Shown in pieces: positions 36,409 to 46,649 of a DNA stretch of 64,000 nucleotides. This DNA is from Nemertoderma westbladi. Taxonomy: Eukaryota; Xenacoelomorpha; Nemertodermatida; Nemertodermatidae. How positions within the stretch are numbered: position 1 is the stretch's first letter; each line of letters starts with the position of its first letter. The stretch covers positions 36,156 to 100,155 of the forward strand of contig JAUCBJ010003058.1 of NCBI GenBank assembly GCA_032718475.1, in the 5' to 3' direction. The position numbers were made by a program, and so were the translations under genes. The notes below the pieces were generated by a model. It was not told where the DNA came from. It worked only from the letters and a program-made list of their open reading frames with translations, and made no database searches.

Positions 36409-36587
36409 AGTAGGATTTAGTCTAGAAGTGGAAAAAATTGGAAAGACATGACTGGGGTTTGAACCAGCACGATGCGGTACAGTTATGAACAGGCCTATTA
36501 GGCCGAAACTGAATCTTATAGGGATCGATGGTTCAACCTCTCGTGATATTAATCCATCTTTTTTTCCTCTTGAACAAAATCCTACTA
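36409..36587. mobile_element. Small TIR element (MITE-like)
   Basis: TAGTAGGATTTAGTCTAGAA at the left matches the complement of the right end (TTGAACAAAATCCTACTA), with A-rich/T-rich arms continuing for about 30 bp. The interior contains a B-box-like GGGTTTGAACC. Possible TA duplication. Confidence 0.55.
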
Positions 36588-36806
36588 TATTATTTATTAC
36601 AGTTCGATGATCAGCCCAACCACAATGTAATACAAAAAATTATTTCAATTTGAGCGAATGTGGGAGATTCATTACCATTTACGAAATCGTTTGAGGTGCA
36701 TAAAATACACATTTTGTCCTAAATATTAAAATATAATTATATAGTGACTCTACAAGAGTGAGTGACTGTACATAACTATGTCCTATGTTGCTGTTCTCTA
36801 GTTTAC

Positions 36807-36926
36807 CTTATGGGATGAGAAGCTATGAAGATGAGCTCCAGATTTGGCGCGAATTTCTTCCCATTTGTCTTCACCAGCTGATTCCTTTACGCTCATTATA
36901 ATGAGCTCTATGAGTAAACCGTACAT
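36807..36926 (-). CDS. Atypical soluble guanylyl cyclase, first exon (1a)
   Basis: Forty codons from ATG (36926-36924) to a donor AAG|GTAAAC. The residues MYGLLIELII and KWEEIRAKSG match the N-terminal helix region of HNOB domains, and EEIRAKSG is closer to the family pattern than the W-C version in exon 1b. It ends in phase 0 and would join to exon 2 at 10042, about 26.8 kb away, skipping exon 1b. No second copy of exon 2 was found between the two first exons, so they look like mutually exclusive starts of one transcription unit rather than two whole genes. The surrounding non-coding sequence is not visibly similar between the copies, apart from TGTTGCTAC next to the ATG, so the duplication is old. 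Confidence 0.88.
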
Positions 36927-38429
36927 TGTTGCTACAATTGATAATCAGCTCAACAAAATATCAATTACAATTAATTATTCTCTACTCTGTAACATCCATG
37001 ACATTTGGAAGCAAAACTTTTCTAATCCTCTCCATAATCTTGTTTTTTTTCAACTGATATAAATCCACTGCAGTTCTGCAGTAGATTAAGTTAATTATGT
37101 CGGATAACAGAAATGCACTGCATTTTCGTGAGAAACATAGTTTTATAGAACTATAGTAACATAGTTGGAATAATGATTATCCAATCAACGCCATCTTAGG
37201 AAGATGGAGTAGGGAAGGTGACAAGATTGGCATCCCATGGGTAAAATTAACATCAAGCCATGGTAATTATTATCATTTTACACACAAACTGTTATAAAAT
37301 AATTATTACTTGTTTGGAAGATTAAAAAATAAATTACCATCAATACCTATTAGCACTGTAGTGTTAAAATCATCAGCTCCAGTTGTTGTACTGAGAGGCA
37401 TGGGTTAGGATGCCACCTCCCCCTATTATACCTGCGCTTTTGTAACTTCCCCGCATTTACTAACAAACAATTTGTGCAATGTCAGAATTATCAAGCAAAG
37501 TTGGCCAGTAACATCAAAATATAAATCAAACTTGCGCGGCATATGACCCAAAGGGAGTCTAAAATATTGGCCGTTTACAATAGGCCCCTTGAATCTAGGG
37601 TTACGAGTCGATTGATACTCGCAATATTATTCCTGACAATAATACGGGTTTATAGGGAATGTACTAACAGTTCCTTTTAGGGTGTCGTGCTCAAGATATC
37701 AAACAGGTCTATGTGTGACGGCAATTACAACATAAGGCTAAGAAAGATCATAACAGTCATGTCCTTTAGGGACATGGGTTATAAACTCTATAAAGGAAAT
37801 ACCGGCCTAAAACACAAAAAAGTAGCCAAAAAGATACCAAAATGATCACAATTGGATAATTTTGCTTCTATTGGGATGAATTTTCTTGCAATAAAGTGTA
37901 TGATTTTTATTCTTTAATTTTAAGAAATCTGGGAACCCTCATTCAAACAACATACACAGATCGTAACATCAAGAAAACACAGCTCGAACCCTAAAAAACA
38001 TGGAAAAACGGATTAAGATTTACAATGTTGCCAATGTTTCCAAATGCAGTAAAACAAATAAATAACTATTATTGCAGTGTTAAATAGTATAGTGTTATAT
38101 ATTTCCTGAAAGTGCCTTAAATTAGCTACACTATGCACTAAATATTTACCAACTGGGATAAATAGAGAGGTAGTGGGAAAGCAGCAAACATATTTTTACT
38201 TATAAATTACGTAAATTGTCCTTTAGTAAAATTCAGTTCATAACTACTATTCTACAAAATTGTTGTCCAATCAATCAGATTTTATAAGATTCTGCAATTA
38301 TTCATCTTTATTAAAAAAAAAATTATCGCCTTTCAATCAGTAGTTTGAAAGATACTAGTGTTTAAAGCCTTCAAATTCGGTATGTTAAACCATAAATGTT
38401 GGTGGCTTGGGAGAGGGTTCGTGACTGGA
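36927..38429. other. Non-coding stretch upstream of cyclase exon 1a
   Basis: No exon or element recognised. It would contain the cyclase promoter if 1a is the first exon; no core promoter motif can be assigned with confidence. Confidence 0.5.
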
Positions 38430-38455
38430 GGGGGGGGGGGGGGGGGGGGGGGGGG
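38430..38455. repeat. Poly(G) tract, 26 bases
   Basis: An uninterrupted G run directly at the 3' boundary of the minus-strand LINE that starts at 38469. Confidence 0.95.
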
Positions 38456-38468
38456 ATAACTGTGACAT

Positions 38469-40802
38469 CTAGTGCCATGGGCTGGCCCCTTTTCCAGTTA
38501 CTAAAATATTTGAAAGTTCTCTACATGCCTGAATTAACTGTTCACTATCTACAGGTGCCGGTACAAACCTCATAACTTTCTTTACCGTTACTGAATTCAA
38601 AATATCAATAGGAATACCACAAAGATTACTAATTGATCTGAGATTGTGACCACTATTACTCCTACAATCATTGAAAGATATCCTAGCTAGAAATCGAACA
38701 CAGCACTTATTAGAATTCATTACACCAGATGCAAACCGTACTAACCGGCTACATAACATAACCTTGCGATGTGGAAAATTAACCAAACCTTCTACAATAT
38801 GATGGTGGCTATTACATGGAAAAAGCCATGTCCGTCTCACATTAATATTCCAAGCCGTGTAAATTTTGTCAACACTCGAGGAATTTAAATTCCAAACCGG
38901 GCTGCCGTAAAAACTAGTCGTGTTTAGCTTCTGTATGTAACACACATTACTAGGAAAAGCAAAATGGAACTCCTGTCTCAGTTTGGCTAATTTTGATATA
39001 AATTCGGCTCTTTTCATTAACACATCCCTATCAAATGAACACTTATAGTCTAAAATGATACCCAGATGCTTGGCCTGTTGAACCCAGGGTAAACTAATAT
39101 TATTTACAATAATTGTAGCTACTGGTGGTTTCCACTCGTACTGAAAAGGGATACACTTACATTTGCATTTGATGGGATTCATATCAGTACTCAAACGTAA
39201 ATTAAATTCATTGCAAAAAACATGTCATATATTGATCATAAATTGCAATCCTAAAACCGAAGGGCATAAGAGTAAAACGTCATCCGCATAAGCCAAGCAC
39301 CCAAAATAAATAGTGTGTACCAATAAAACAACCGACCTTGGAATTTTTTAACCTATTAATTAAAATATTTAAAATTACACAGAAAAGCACGGGTGAAATT
39401 ATGGAACCTTGTCTGGCACCATTACTAATGCTAAATTTAGCTGAACATGATGTATTCCATCTAACATAGCATTCTTGGATGCGATATATAAATAGCATGC
39501 ACCTAAGAAACAATGGACAAAAACCTTTTTTCATCAACTCTGAAAACAGCTTGGTCCATTCGACAAGATCGAACGCTTTTGTGAAATCTAACAAACAACC
39601 GAACACTGGTGTGCGTTCTCGTGAATAATGACTGATAACCTCACCAGCCGTCCAGGTACACTGTACTGTACTACTGTTCTTGCGGAACCCAAACTGCAAA
39701 TCATCAAGTTGCAATTTGTCCCCTTCCGCCAGTAACATGACACACTCGAAAACCTTTCGTAATAATGAAGCAATCGCTATCGCCCTGTAGTTAATACTTG
39801 AGTTAATATCCCCCAATTTATTTTTTACTAGCGGTACAAATGCAACTGACAATAAACAACGTGAAATAACACCATGCACTAAGAATGAACTGAATAAGGC
39901 TGCAATATGATGTTTTAGAATTTCGCCATCGTTATTAAAGCGTCTGAATCAAAACAACAGTTTACATCACTTTTACATGATTTAAGGTGATACAGACCGT
40001 CATGCACAGCACTTTGGGTAATTATATTCGAGCTTTTATCAGTTCCTAAATCATTATTAGTTGCACCATTAATTTTACTTTCGATATCATCTAAATTAGA
40101 GTCAACGTTTTGATTAAAGGGCTGTCTATATATTGTAGCAAAATTATCCGCTATATCACTATCTACAGTACAACAATCAACCGTTTTACTTTGTAAATTA
40201 ACATTTCCCCTTAATTTACGTATCTCCTTAAATAAATCGACATTCCCATTTAAAGAGGCTTGGAAGAGATTATAGCGCTTTACACGATCTTGTTGCCTTT
40301 TTAGCCTCCGCACAGCATATTTATATTAAAAGAGCTCGCGCTCTCTACCTGTGTTGAAATATATTACCTTGTGAGGAGTTGGGCCTCCCAGCGGACCACC
40401 AAACAGAGTGCCAGAAAATGGCCTCATTTTTGTATGGCTATACATACGAATTCCAACCGGGAATAATTTCCGTAGTACCACTACTAGTACTACTATGACC
40501 ACCCGTACTGGGTAATACTTTAGACGCCGTTTCTATAGAGTCTAAAATATTAAGTGTATATTGTACCAACTCGATTCGGTGAATGTTTGAGACACAATTA
40601 ATATTATCACAATCAGTACAATTATATATAGGCATTTCATATACAGTAATAGCTCATTTAAATTATTTTTAAAAAGTAATTTGTTCTCCCCCGAAGCTCT
40701 ACAGTATATATTCCTATGCGGATATAATTGTTCAGTTCTAGTGTTACGATCGACATTACCAACATAAAATTGAGAATATATTGGACTATGTCCAATAGGC
40801 AT
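38469..40802 (-). pseudogene. CR1/L2-like LINE, minus strand, inactivated
   Basis: Pieces in element order are as follows. At 40542-40802 is the end of the endonuclease domain. At 40438-40635 is the segment with IIPGWNSYV, then a stop and FW..VWWSAGRP. At 39915-40313 is the linker before the RT. At 39280-39879 is the RT, with FVPLVKNKLGDINSSINYRA, LDFTKAFDLVEW and GARQGSIISPVLF. After a one-base frameshift comes LAYADDVLLLCPSV (about 39230-39290) with both catalytic Asp. At 38469-39194 is the C-terminal part. A second frameshift near 39920 separates linker and RT. About 2.3 kb remain; the 5' end is missing. Clade assignment rests on RT motif style and is approximate. Confidence 0.85.
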
Positions 40803-41300
40803 AGTTCATTAATATGGGGCGAGCCACGAAGTCTGAGCTGAGCCTTACAGCCTTAGCATCAATATTGGAAAGTCATTATTCTAACTCATTACATTATAAA
40901 GTTAATTATAATAACTATCTATTGTACTGTGAGGGAAATATAATCATCACGAGATCTGTTATTAAACGACAGAGCGCAGCGAGGGATGAGGTAAATAAGT
41001 CCCCATATTTTGGGAGTGGTGGTCCGAAACCTTAATTAAAACTGTCATGTAACCCCAACCTTAATTATTTTGGATCCTAAATTCCACAAAATTTCTTAGA
41101 TTGTTAGAGCATCGGGACTTTAAGGTTATAGGGTTACTAATGACAGTTTTATTTAGGGTTTGGGCCTGACCAACTAACCCAACCACAAAAATAAACCAAT
41201 AAATCCAAGTTAAAGTGCTGTACGCGGTACGCTAGACCTACTATCAGACTATTATTATACTGTACGTCTATCAGTCTAGGGCGGCTGGCAATCCGCGCGC

Positions 41301-41328
41301 GGGGGGGGGGGGGGGGGGGGGGGGGGGG
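41301..41328. repeat. Poly(G) tract, 28 bases
   Basis: An uninterrupted G run preceded by CGCGCGC. It lies 18 bases before a LINE family B tail fragment. Confidence 0.95.
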
Positions 41329-41345
41329 TAGATACGCCTCGGACA

Positions 41346-41402
41346 CCGGCAGCATTCTTAATGCAGCTGCTTCCAGCATGCCCATTATAGATAGATAGAT
41401 AA
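41346..41402 (+). mobile_element. LINE family B 3' tail fragment with GATA repeats
   Basis: CCGGCAGCATTCTTAATGCA, then GCATGCCCAT, parallel the end of the element at 48660-48700. The tail here is TAGATAGATAGATA rather than TAGTAGTAG. Confidence 0.65.
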
Positions 41403-41410
41403 TTGAAACC

Positions 41411-41673
41411 TGAAAAAGGTGGACAGTCCAATCACTAATAATTAGCTTTGCATTAATACGTTTCTGATTGGTCAGACTATTATTATCTATGTTTTTTGTG
41501 CATGTGTCCAGTCCACCTTTTTCAAACACACATCTTATTCCCAATCATGTAACTAAGAAAACGAAAACTTGAAAAAGGTGGACAGACCAATTGCTACAAA
41601 CTGCTTTGCATAATACGTTTCTGATTGGTCTGTCCCTTGTCCATGTTTTCTGTGTCCAGTCCACCTTTTTCAA
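41411..41673. mobile_element. Two tandem copies of a hairpin mini-element
   Basis: Copy 1 (41411-41524) and copy 2 (41569-41673) each start TGAAAAAGGTGGACAG and end CCAGTCCACCTTTTTCA, inverted relative to each other. Both share TAATACGTTTCTGATTGGTC inside. They are about 105-114 bp, too short to code, and separated by 44 bp. They are likely MITEs or a tandemly duplicated hairpin. Confidence 0.8.
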
Positions 41674-41726
41674 ACACCCGTCTCACATTCAGAACAAGCA
41701 GTCAAGTATTATGAAGATCTGACTGG

Positions 41727-41850
41727 ATTTATAAATAGGAGTAGCGACAACCCCTACCCTCGGTTAGCAGCTATCGAAAGAGGAGCCTTTGGGTCGCCTC
41801 CGGCTTCGGCCGACTGTTGCTTTACCAAATAAAGAGTTCGCATATCATAT
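41727..41850 (+). mobile_element. SINE tail fragment
   Basis: AATAGGAGTAGCG, then AGCAGCTATCGAAAGAGGAG, matches the 3' part of the SINE at 56398-56612. A GCCTCCGG block like that at 1-140 follows. Confidence 0.6.
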
Positions 41851-42344
41851 TCCGTGTTTATTTCACCAGCAACATAGTACAACAATTTTTCAATTATTAT
41901 TATAAAATGAATGCAATACACATTGGACAATTTATTATATTTAAAGTATCATATTATTCATTATCGTATGTTTAAATTTTAATGTATTTTTAATTAAACT
42001 GACACATTTTCTAATTATTAAACTGACATCAATTTTCCAAAGTTATTTCCGTAATTCCTAATGGGACACTTTGTACAAATAATTGTCTATCTTCAAAATA
42101 CCTAGTTTCGTAAATTCCATATATAATATGCTGTTCAAATTTCATGCACCTTAACATAACTGCATAACTTTTAAAAATTTGTTTTTTAACAACGGTCAAT
42201 TTCTAACGTTATTTTTTGTAAAGTATAAATTTTATTATATCCTATAAGAATATGCCAAAATGTATAGAAAGGTTATATGCCAGAAGTACTAAAATGCGAT
42301 AAAAATTATTATTGGACACAAATATCGGTGATGTAGCGTCCAAA

Positions 42345-42610
42345 TCGGTATACCTTAGGTCATGTAGCATTAGGTCCTATAGCATATATCTGACTGTTGA
42401 TTCTCTATTAATCTATTCTACAATATTTCTAACACTCATTTATTGTTTTGGTTCGTTTCCACGCGCCTCTGTAATCTGCTCCTTTACTAACCTGCCTGGT
42501 TTTGGAGGCAGACTGGACCTACTGGCACGGCCCTAACGCTACCAGTACCTAAGACCTAATGCCATGGACCTAACGTTACCAGGACCTAAAGCACCAGGAC
42601 CTAACGCACC
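42345..42610. mobile_element. Foldback-like pair of 15-bp repeat arrays
   Basis: At 42345-42385 two or three degenerate copies of GTAGCATTAGGTCC appear. At 42530-42610 five copies of the complement (AGGACCTAACG.ACC) appear in opposite orientation. The spacer is about 150 bp. The layout is like that at 8811-9527 but with a different unit. It lies just 3' of the mutarotase gene. Confidence 0.55.
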
Positions 42611-42714
42611 ATAACCCAAAAATCATCATATTAAACAATTTTAAACTGTAATACAATTTTAAATAATGCTTCTGTTTCTTATATAGGCTACTCAGTACCA
42701 GGAATATGGAATGT

Positions 42715-42870
42715 TCAGCTGTAACCGGTTGATGGATGTTGGTCAAAGAAAACGCTTTCAATAGGCTTCCACCAATGTCCAGGTGCCCCAGTCGCTTCAC
42801 CTTCCACAGGGACTACCAAGTCTTTCATTAATTCCCACCACTTCTGTATTATAGGATCCTCACCAATAGC
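42715..42870 (-). CDS. L-rhamnose mutarotase-like protein, exon 2
   Basis: The second and last coding exon: 51 residues and a TGA stop (42717-42715). The acceptor is TTCAG at 42871-42872, phase 0. The residues AIGEDPIIQKWWELM continue exon 1 as ...DADAK-AIGEDP, which matches the family pattern (ADM..IA.DP..QRWW). The WW pair and the later PGHWWKPIESVF are typical of the RhaM/DUF718 fold C-terminus. See exon 1 (44552-44785) for function. Confidence 0.9.
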   Translation of the reverse strand, partial: AIGEDPIIQKWWELMKDLVVPVEGEATGAPGHWWKPIESVFFDQHPSTGYS

Positions 42871-42937
42871 CTGAATTAAAAAAAATATTATAAACAATTT
42901 CAGCTGTATTTGCCGTTTGATTAATATAGTTACGGGC

Positions 42938-43602
42938 CTATATGGAGCCCCTAAATGGACATGCAAAATATATTTTTTTATATCTTGTGCGCACAACTTA
43001 CTAAGTTGGTACAACTTAGTATTATTGTGCGCACAACTTAGAATCTTGTGCGCACAACTTACTACTGTATGTTGTGCACACAACTTACTACATTGTGCCC
43101 ACAACTTACAAGTTGTGCACACAAGTTAGTATTTCATGCAAACAACTTAGATTACTAACTTCCAATTGGTTACTTTGAAAGCATTGTGGTGGGAATTTTA
43201 TAAAATACAATGGACAAACCACTAACCACTTATATATCTCTAGGCTGCTAGGCTCCTTGCTCCTAGGATACTTTAAATTTCCCGATCAGGTTTTATATCC
43301 TAATTGGGCTTTATTACCCTCTATAGGCCTACTACCATACTTCACTGCATTAAAGATTTCTGACACAAATTAAGACATTACAATTTCGAAAATGCCACCA
43401 CACAGCGTTTTGAATAATTTGACCAATTTAAATTCAAAATACTGTGCACAGTTGTGCACACAAGATAGTGAGTTGTGCACACAACTTTGCTAAAGTTGTG
43501 TGCAGAAGATACAAATTGTGCGCACAAGATAGTAAGTTGTGCGCACAACTTAGGAAAAAAAATATTTTCCCATGTCTCTTTAGGGGCTCCATATGAGATA
43601 CC
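42938..43602. mobile_element. TIR element with palindromic TTGTGCGCACAA arrays
   Basis: The ends ATATGGAGCCCCTAAA (left) and TTTAGGGGCTCCATAT (right) are inverted copies, followed inward by CATG and A/T-rich tracts. Inside each end is a short array of CTTGTGCGCACAACTTA-like units, each centred on the palindrome TTGTGCGCACAA (or TTGTGCACACAA). Five or six copies lie at 42985-43130 and about five at 43443-43555, in inverted orientation. The central 300 bp are single-copy. It sits in the only intron of the mutarotase gene. No target duplication is evident. Confidence 0.8.
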
Positions 43603-43784
43603 GACCTTTTGTTTCATAGAGATAGGATAGCAAAATGCATATACAATACAGTACCCTTGTCTAGTTACAAAATGTAAGTACCAAATTAAAAATATGTATT
43701 TAAGTTCGCAGCAATGTTCGAATTGTAAATCTCTTTATGGCTCGGCGCGGTACCTATCCAAATGAGTCTGTTCAGCATTGGAAC

Positions 43785-43970
43785 TTCTTATTAGCCCCCC
43801 TGCCACCTAAAAACTTGCCACCTGAAAAGAGCGCCTCTGCTTTGCATGATATTGTCTACTCCGTGGGGACCACACTTGAAGATGTGACTCATCATGCTGA
43901 AGTTATTGGTGATAGAGAGCAGCATCCCCTAATACCCATTCGACTACATGCAGATGAATTATATAAATAA
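43785..43970 (+). pseudogene. Decayed LINE family B C-terminal scrap
   Basis: The open frame reads ALHDIVYSVGTTLEDVTHHAEVIGDREQ. At the DNA level it parallels the element C-terminus at 55640-55820: CTCTGCTTTGCA.GA.ATTG, then GAGGACCA, then CTTGAAGATG and ATTGGTGATAGAGA. An internal deletion joins the two parts. It is in the mutarotase intron, antisense to the gene. Confidence 0.6.
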
Positions 43971-44551
43971 ATTCAGACTCTAAAATATCTGCATCTCGTT
44001 TCCATATTATATTATTATATTATATATATATATATATTATATTATTATATTATAGAATCGATTAATTATTGATATATTTTCGATGTTGTGCACTTGATAC
44101 TTCTGACGTTTGTGTGCATTCATTGTGCGACATTTATGATAATGGCTTCTGGTCTGTTGGCTGATTCCATGCTATAATTGACATATATATATACTCTTCT
44201 TGATCATACTAAAGTCTTCGGCCTGTACACTATTGTACTGTACCAGTGGAATGTACCATTATAAAGTACATTGAAAAATATACCACAAGTGATAATTTAC
44301 ACTTCTTGGTATGATATAGATAGAATACATTCAATATTGTACTCGTATTTAATTATAGTAATTCACTATTTGACTAAATAAATACTACTGTTATTATTTC
44401 ATGTTGTCCTAGACACATTTGTTTTGTGGATTTCATCTTTTCTTTTTTCTTGAGAGAGAGTAATCATTTTCCGCAACATTGTTATTTTTCTTTGTGGTTA
44501 AATATAATCATTATGTCTACATAGTGACAGGAGAATTTCAAAAAATCTAAC

Positions 44552-44785
44552 CTTAGCATCAGCATCGATGTCATCTCCGATGTATTCTTTATATGAAAAT
44601 AGAAGATTATTCACCCGATCATAGAATATATTGTAATTTCTAAAATTACTTTTATACAAACGATCCAGTACTCCTGGCCATACATTGGAATGGTAAGTTT
44701 TATAAGCCTCATAACTTCCAGGTGTAAGTTTGATTACTGATCCAAATCTCTTAGGAGGTCGCGTAAGTGTTTCTTTACTAGACAT
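44552..44785 (-). CDS. L-rhamnose mutarotase-like protein, exon 1
   Basis: Seventy-eight codons from ATG (44785) to a donor AAG|GTTAGA at 44551, phase 0, joining exon 2 at 42870 for a 129-residue protein. Bacterial RhaM is about 104 residues and interconverts the alpha and beta anomers of L-rhamnose; fungal and animal relatives are annotated on similarity. Family features are RFGSVIKL, then AYKTYHSNVWP with Tyr28 and His32 four apart as in the active site, RNYNIFY, and LLFSYKEYIGDD. About 12 extra residues precede the core. No targeting signal is apparent, so it is presumably cytosolic. The frame is clean, both splice sites are canonical and the motif residues are kept, so it looks functional. 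The gene spans 2.07 kb; its intron of about 1.7 kb contains a TIR element and a LINE scrap. Confidence 0.92.
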
Positions 44786-45797
44786 TATTACTAATTATTA
44801 GAAGCAATTTTTGTGCTAATTTAGATAACGTAGAACTTACTGTGTATACTAGTAAATAATTTATTAAGTGATCCATTAGTGTGTGATTTTAATTTTTGTT
44901 AATCACTAGAAAGTTTACTTCTTCACTACAACTATTGACAATTGATTATTTTAATAGAACGGATGAAGTGGTAGGCATTCACCAGCGGTAACATAGTGTA
45001 TGTATGAAAAAATAAAATATTGATGGTGGGGCGAGCCACGAAAGTAAGCGAGCTTAGCAAACAGGTACCACTAACTCAATCGGTGTGTCTGTCGTTCTGT
45101 TGTGTTAAATTTTAAACGTTAATAACTCAGCCAAATCTCTATGAAATCTAACCAAACTTCGTACATATGTAGTCTGAAAAAGTTTATAAATTTTCCAAGT
45201 TGAATTTGTGTGGGGTCTTCGTGCAGCACCTGTGTAACTGTCTTGTAGTTATAATAAATTTAACTATCCAAAATTATTAGGTTTGGCATCAGCTGGATGC
45301 TAGGAGGCTGCAGGATATATCAGGTGGGTTTCTGGCAAAATTCAGCAATACCTGAATACCGGTACAATGCAGCAATGTGGCCTTTGGCAGTGTGGTTGTC
45401 AGCCATTCCAGCATTTCCATATTGCGGAGTACAGAGTACGACACCAGTACCATGAAATGCCTGTACTCAATACCATATTGCTCACTGACTATTGCAGTAT
45501 ACTGTACATGGTAGGCCTAGCTGTCTAGGCTGGTGGTCAGAGGGTGGTACTGCAGTATTGGTAGGCCTAGTGCCGTGCCATAGCACCGTACACCATAGAG
45601 AGTCCTGCAATCACCGGACAGCTGGATGACTGAATTGCGATATTGTGACTATTCAGCCTGCTCCAGCAGCCATATCTTGTATGGTACGGCTGTACGGTAA
45701 TCTTATTAAACATATGTTTTACAGTAGGCCCTATTTAATTGTATTTGTATGTTGGATGAAAGAAAGCCCTTTTTAATGACTAGGCTGCTACATATTG
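44786..45797. other. Non-coding stretch upstream of the mutarotase gene
   Basis: No exon seen. GGGGCGAGCCACGAA near 45031 recurs near 40824 and, degraded, near 11054, suggesting the head of an unidentified repeat. Two TAGGCCTA palindromes lie at 45512 and 45562. Confidence 0.45.
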
Positions 45798-46380
45798 GTA
45801 TTTTATACATTTTTATAGGAAGGGTTCTAGGGGTCTTAACCTCGAATGATAAGTATTAATTTACCGAAAATAACCTATCTTTTATTGGCGCAATTATAGG
45901 ACTAATCCCATCACATGCGTATTTTTTAACCAGGTAGTTTACAAATTTAGGAATTGCGTAATTTTTCTTGAAATTAATATCTCATATCTCTCCAAACCAC
46001 GTATGCGTTTTGACCTTACTGGGTCTCATCAGCGTGGTGTCGGATTCGAACCTGGGACCTGAAATTAATACTCCATATCTCAAGAACCTGTGGCCTAGTG
46101 GTTGTAGTCTCGGCTTCCACCTCGAGGTCCCAGGTTCGAATCCGACACCTCGCTAATGAGACCCAGTAAGGTCGAAACGCATATGTTGTTTGGAGAGATA
46201 TGAGATATTAATTTCAAGAAAAATTACGTGATTCCTTAATTTGTACACTACCTGGTTTAAAAGTACGCATGCGATGGGATTAGTCCTACAATTGCACCAA
46301 TAAAAGATAAAATATTTTCGGTAATATAAAATTTATTCGAGGTTAAGAGAACCCTTCCTATAATAAATGTATAAAAACCT
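45798..46380. mobile_element. Head-to-head SINE pair / foldback with tRNA-like core
   Basis: Two arms of about 265 bp are inverted copies. The left arm runs from TTTTATACATTTTTATAGG to about 46055, and the right arm from about 46124 to TAAATGTATAAAAACC. Shared blocks include GGACTAATCCCATC, CCAGGTAGT, GAGATATGAGATATTAATTT and GAGACCCAGTAAGGTCG. The right arm includes a tRNA-like promoter: A box TGGCCTAGTGGT (46090-46101) and B box GGTTCGAATCC (46132-46142). The left arm keeps only the inverted B box (about 46032-46042). It could be two SINEs inserted head to head or one foldback element. Confidence 0.75.
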
Positions 46381-46649
46381 ACACCTCGAAAAATGCAGCT
46401 TGCCAACACATTATTGCTACGTATTGGTATGACCAAGTGAAGGAGCAATAGGCCTACCCAGCCCTTTTAAATGCCAAAACAGTCTATCTCATTTTTATGT
46501 AGTTTTGAGAAAAACGCAAAATACATTCCAGGCCTGTCATTTGATTCCTGATTTCGTTGAAATCCTGTGAAATGATGTCATTAGGTAAGTTATAGTCATA
46601 GAATTCTTTGAACAGCATATTTTTAACTGAAACTTGGATCTACATACTG

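Noticed and set aside
45968-46448. Open frames within the SINE pair
   Set aside because: They run through inverted SINE sequence containing tRNA-like promoter boxes.
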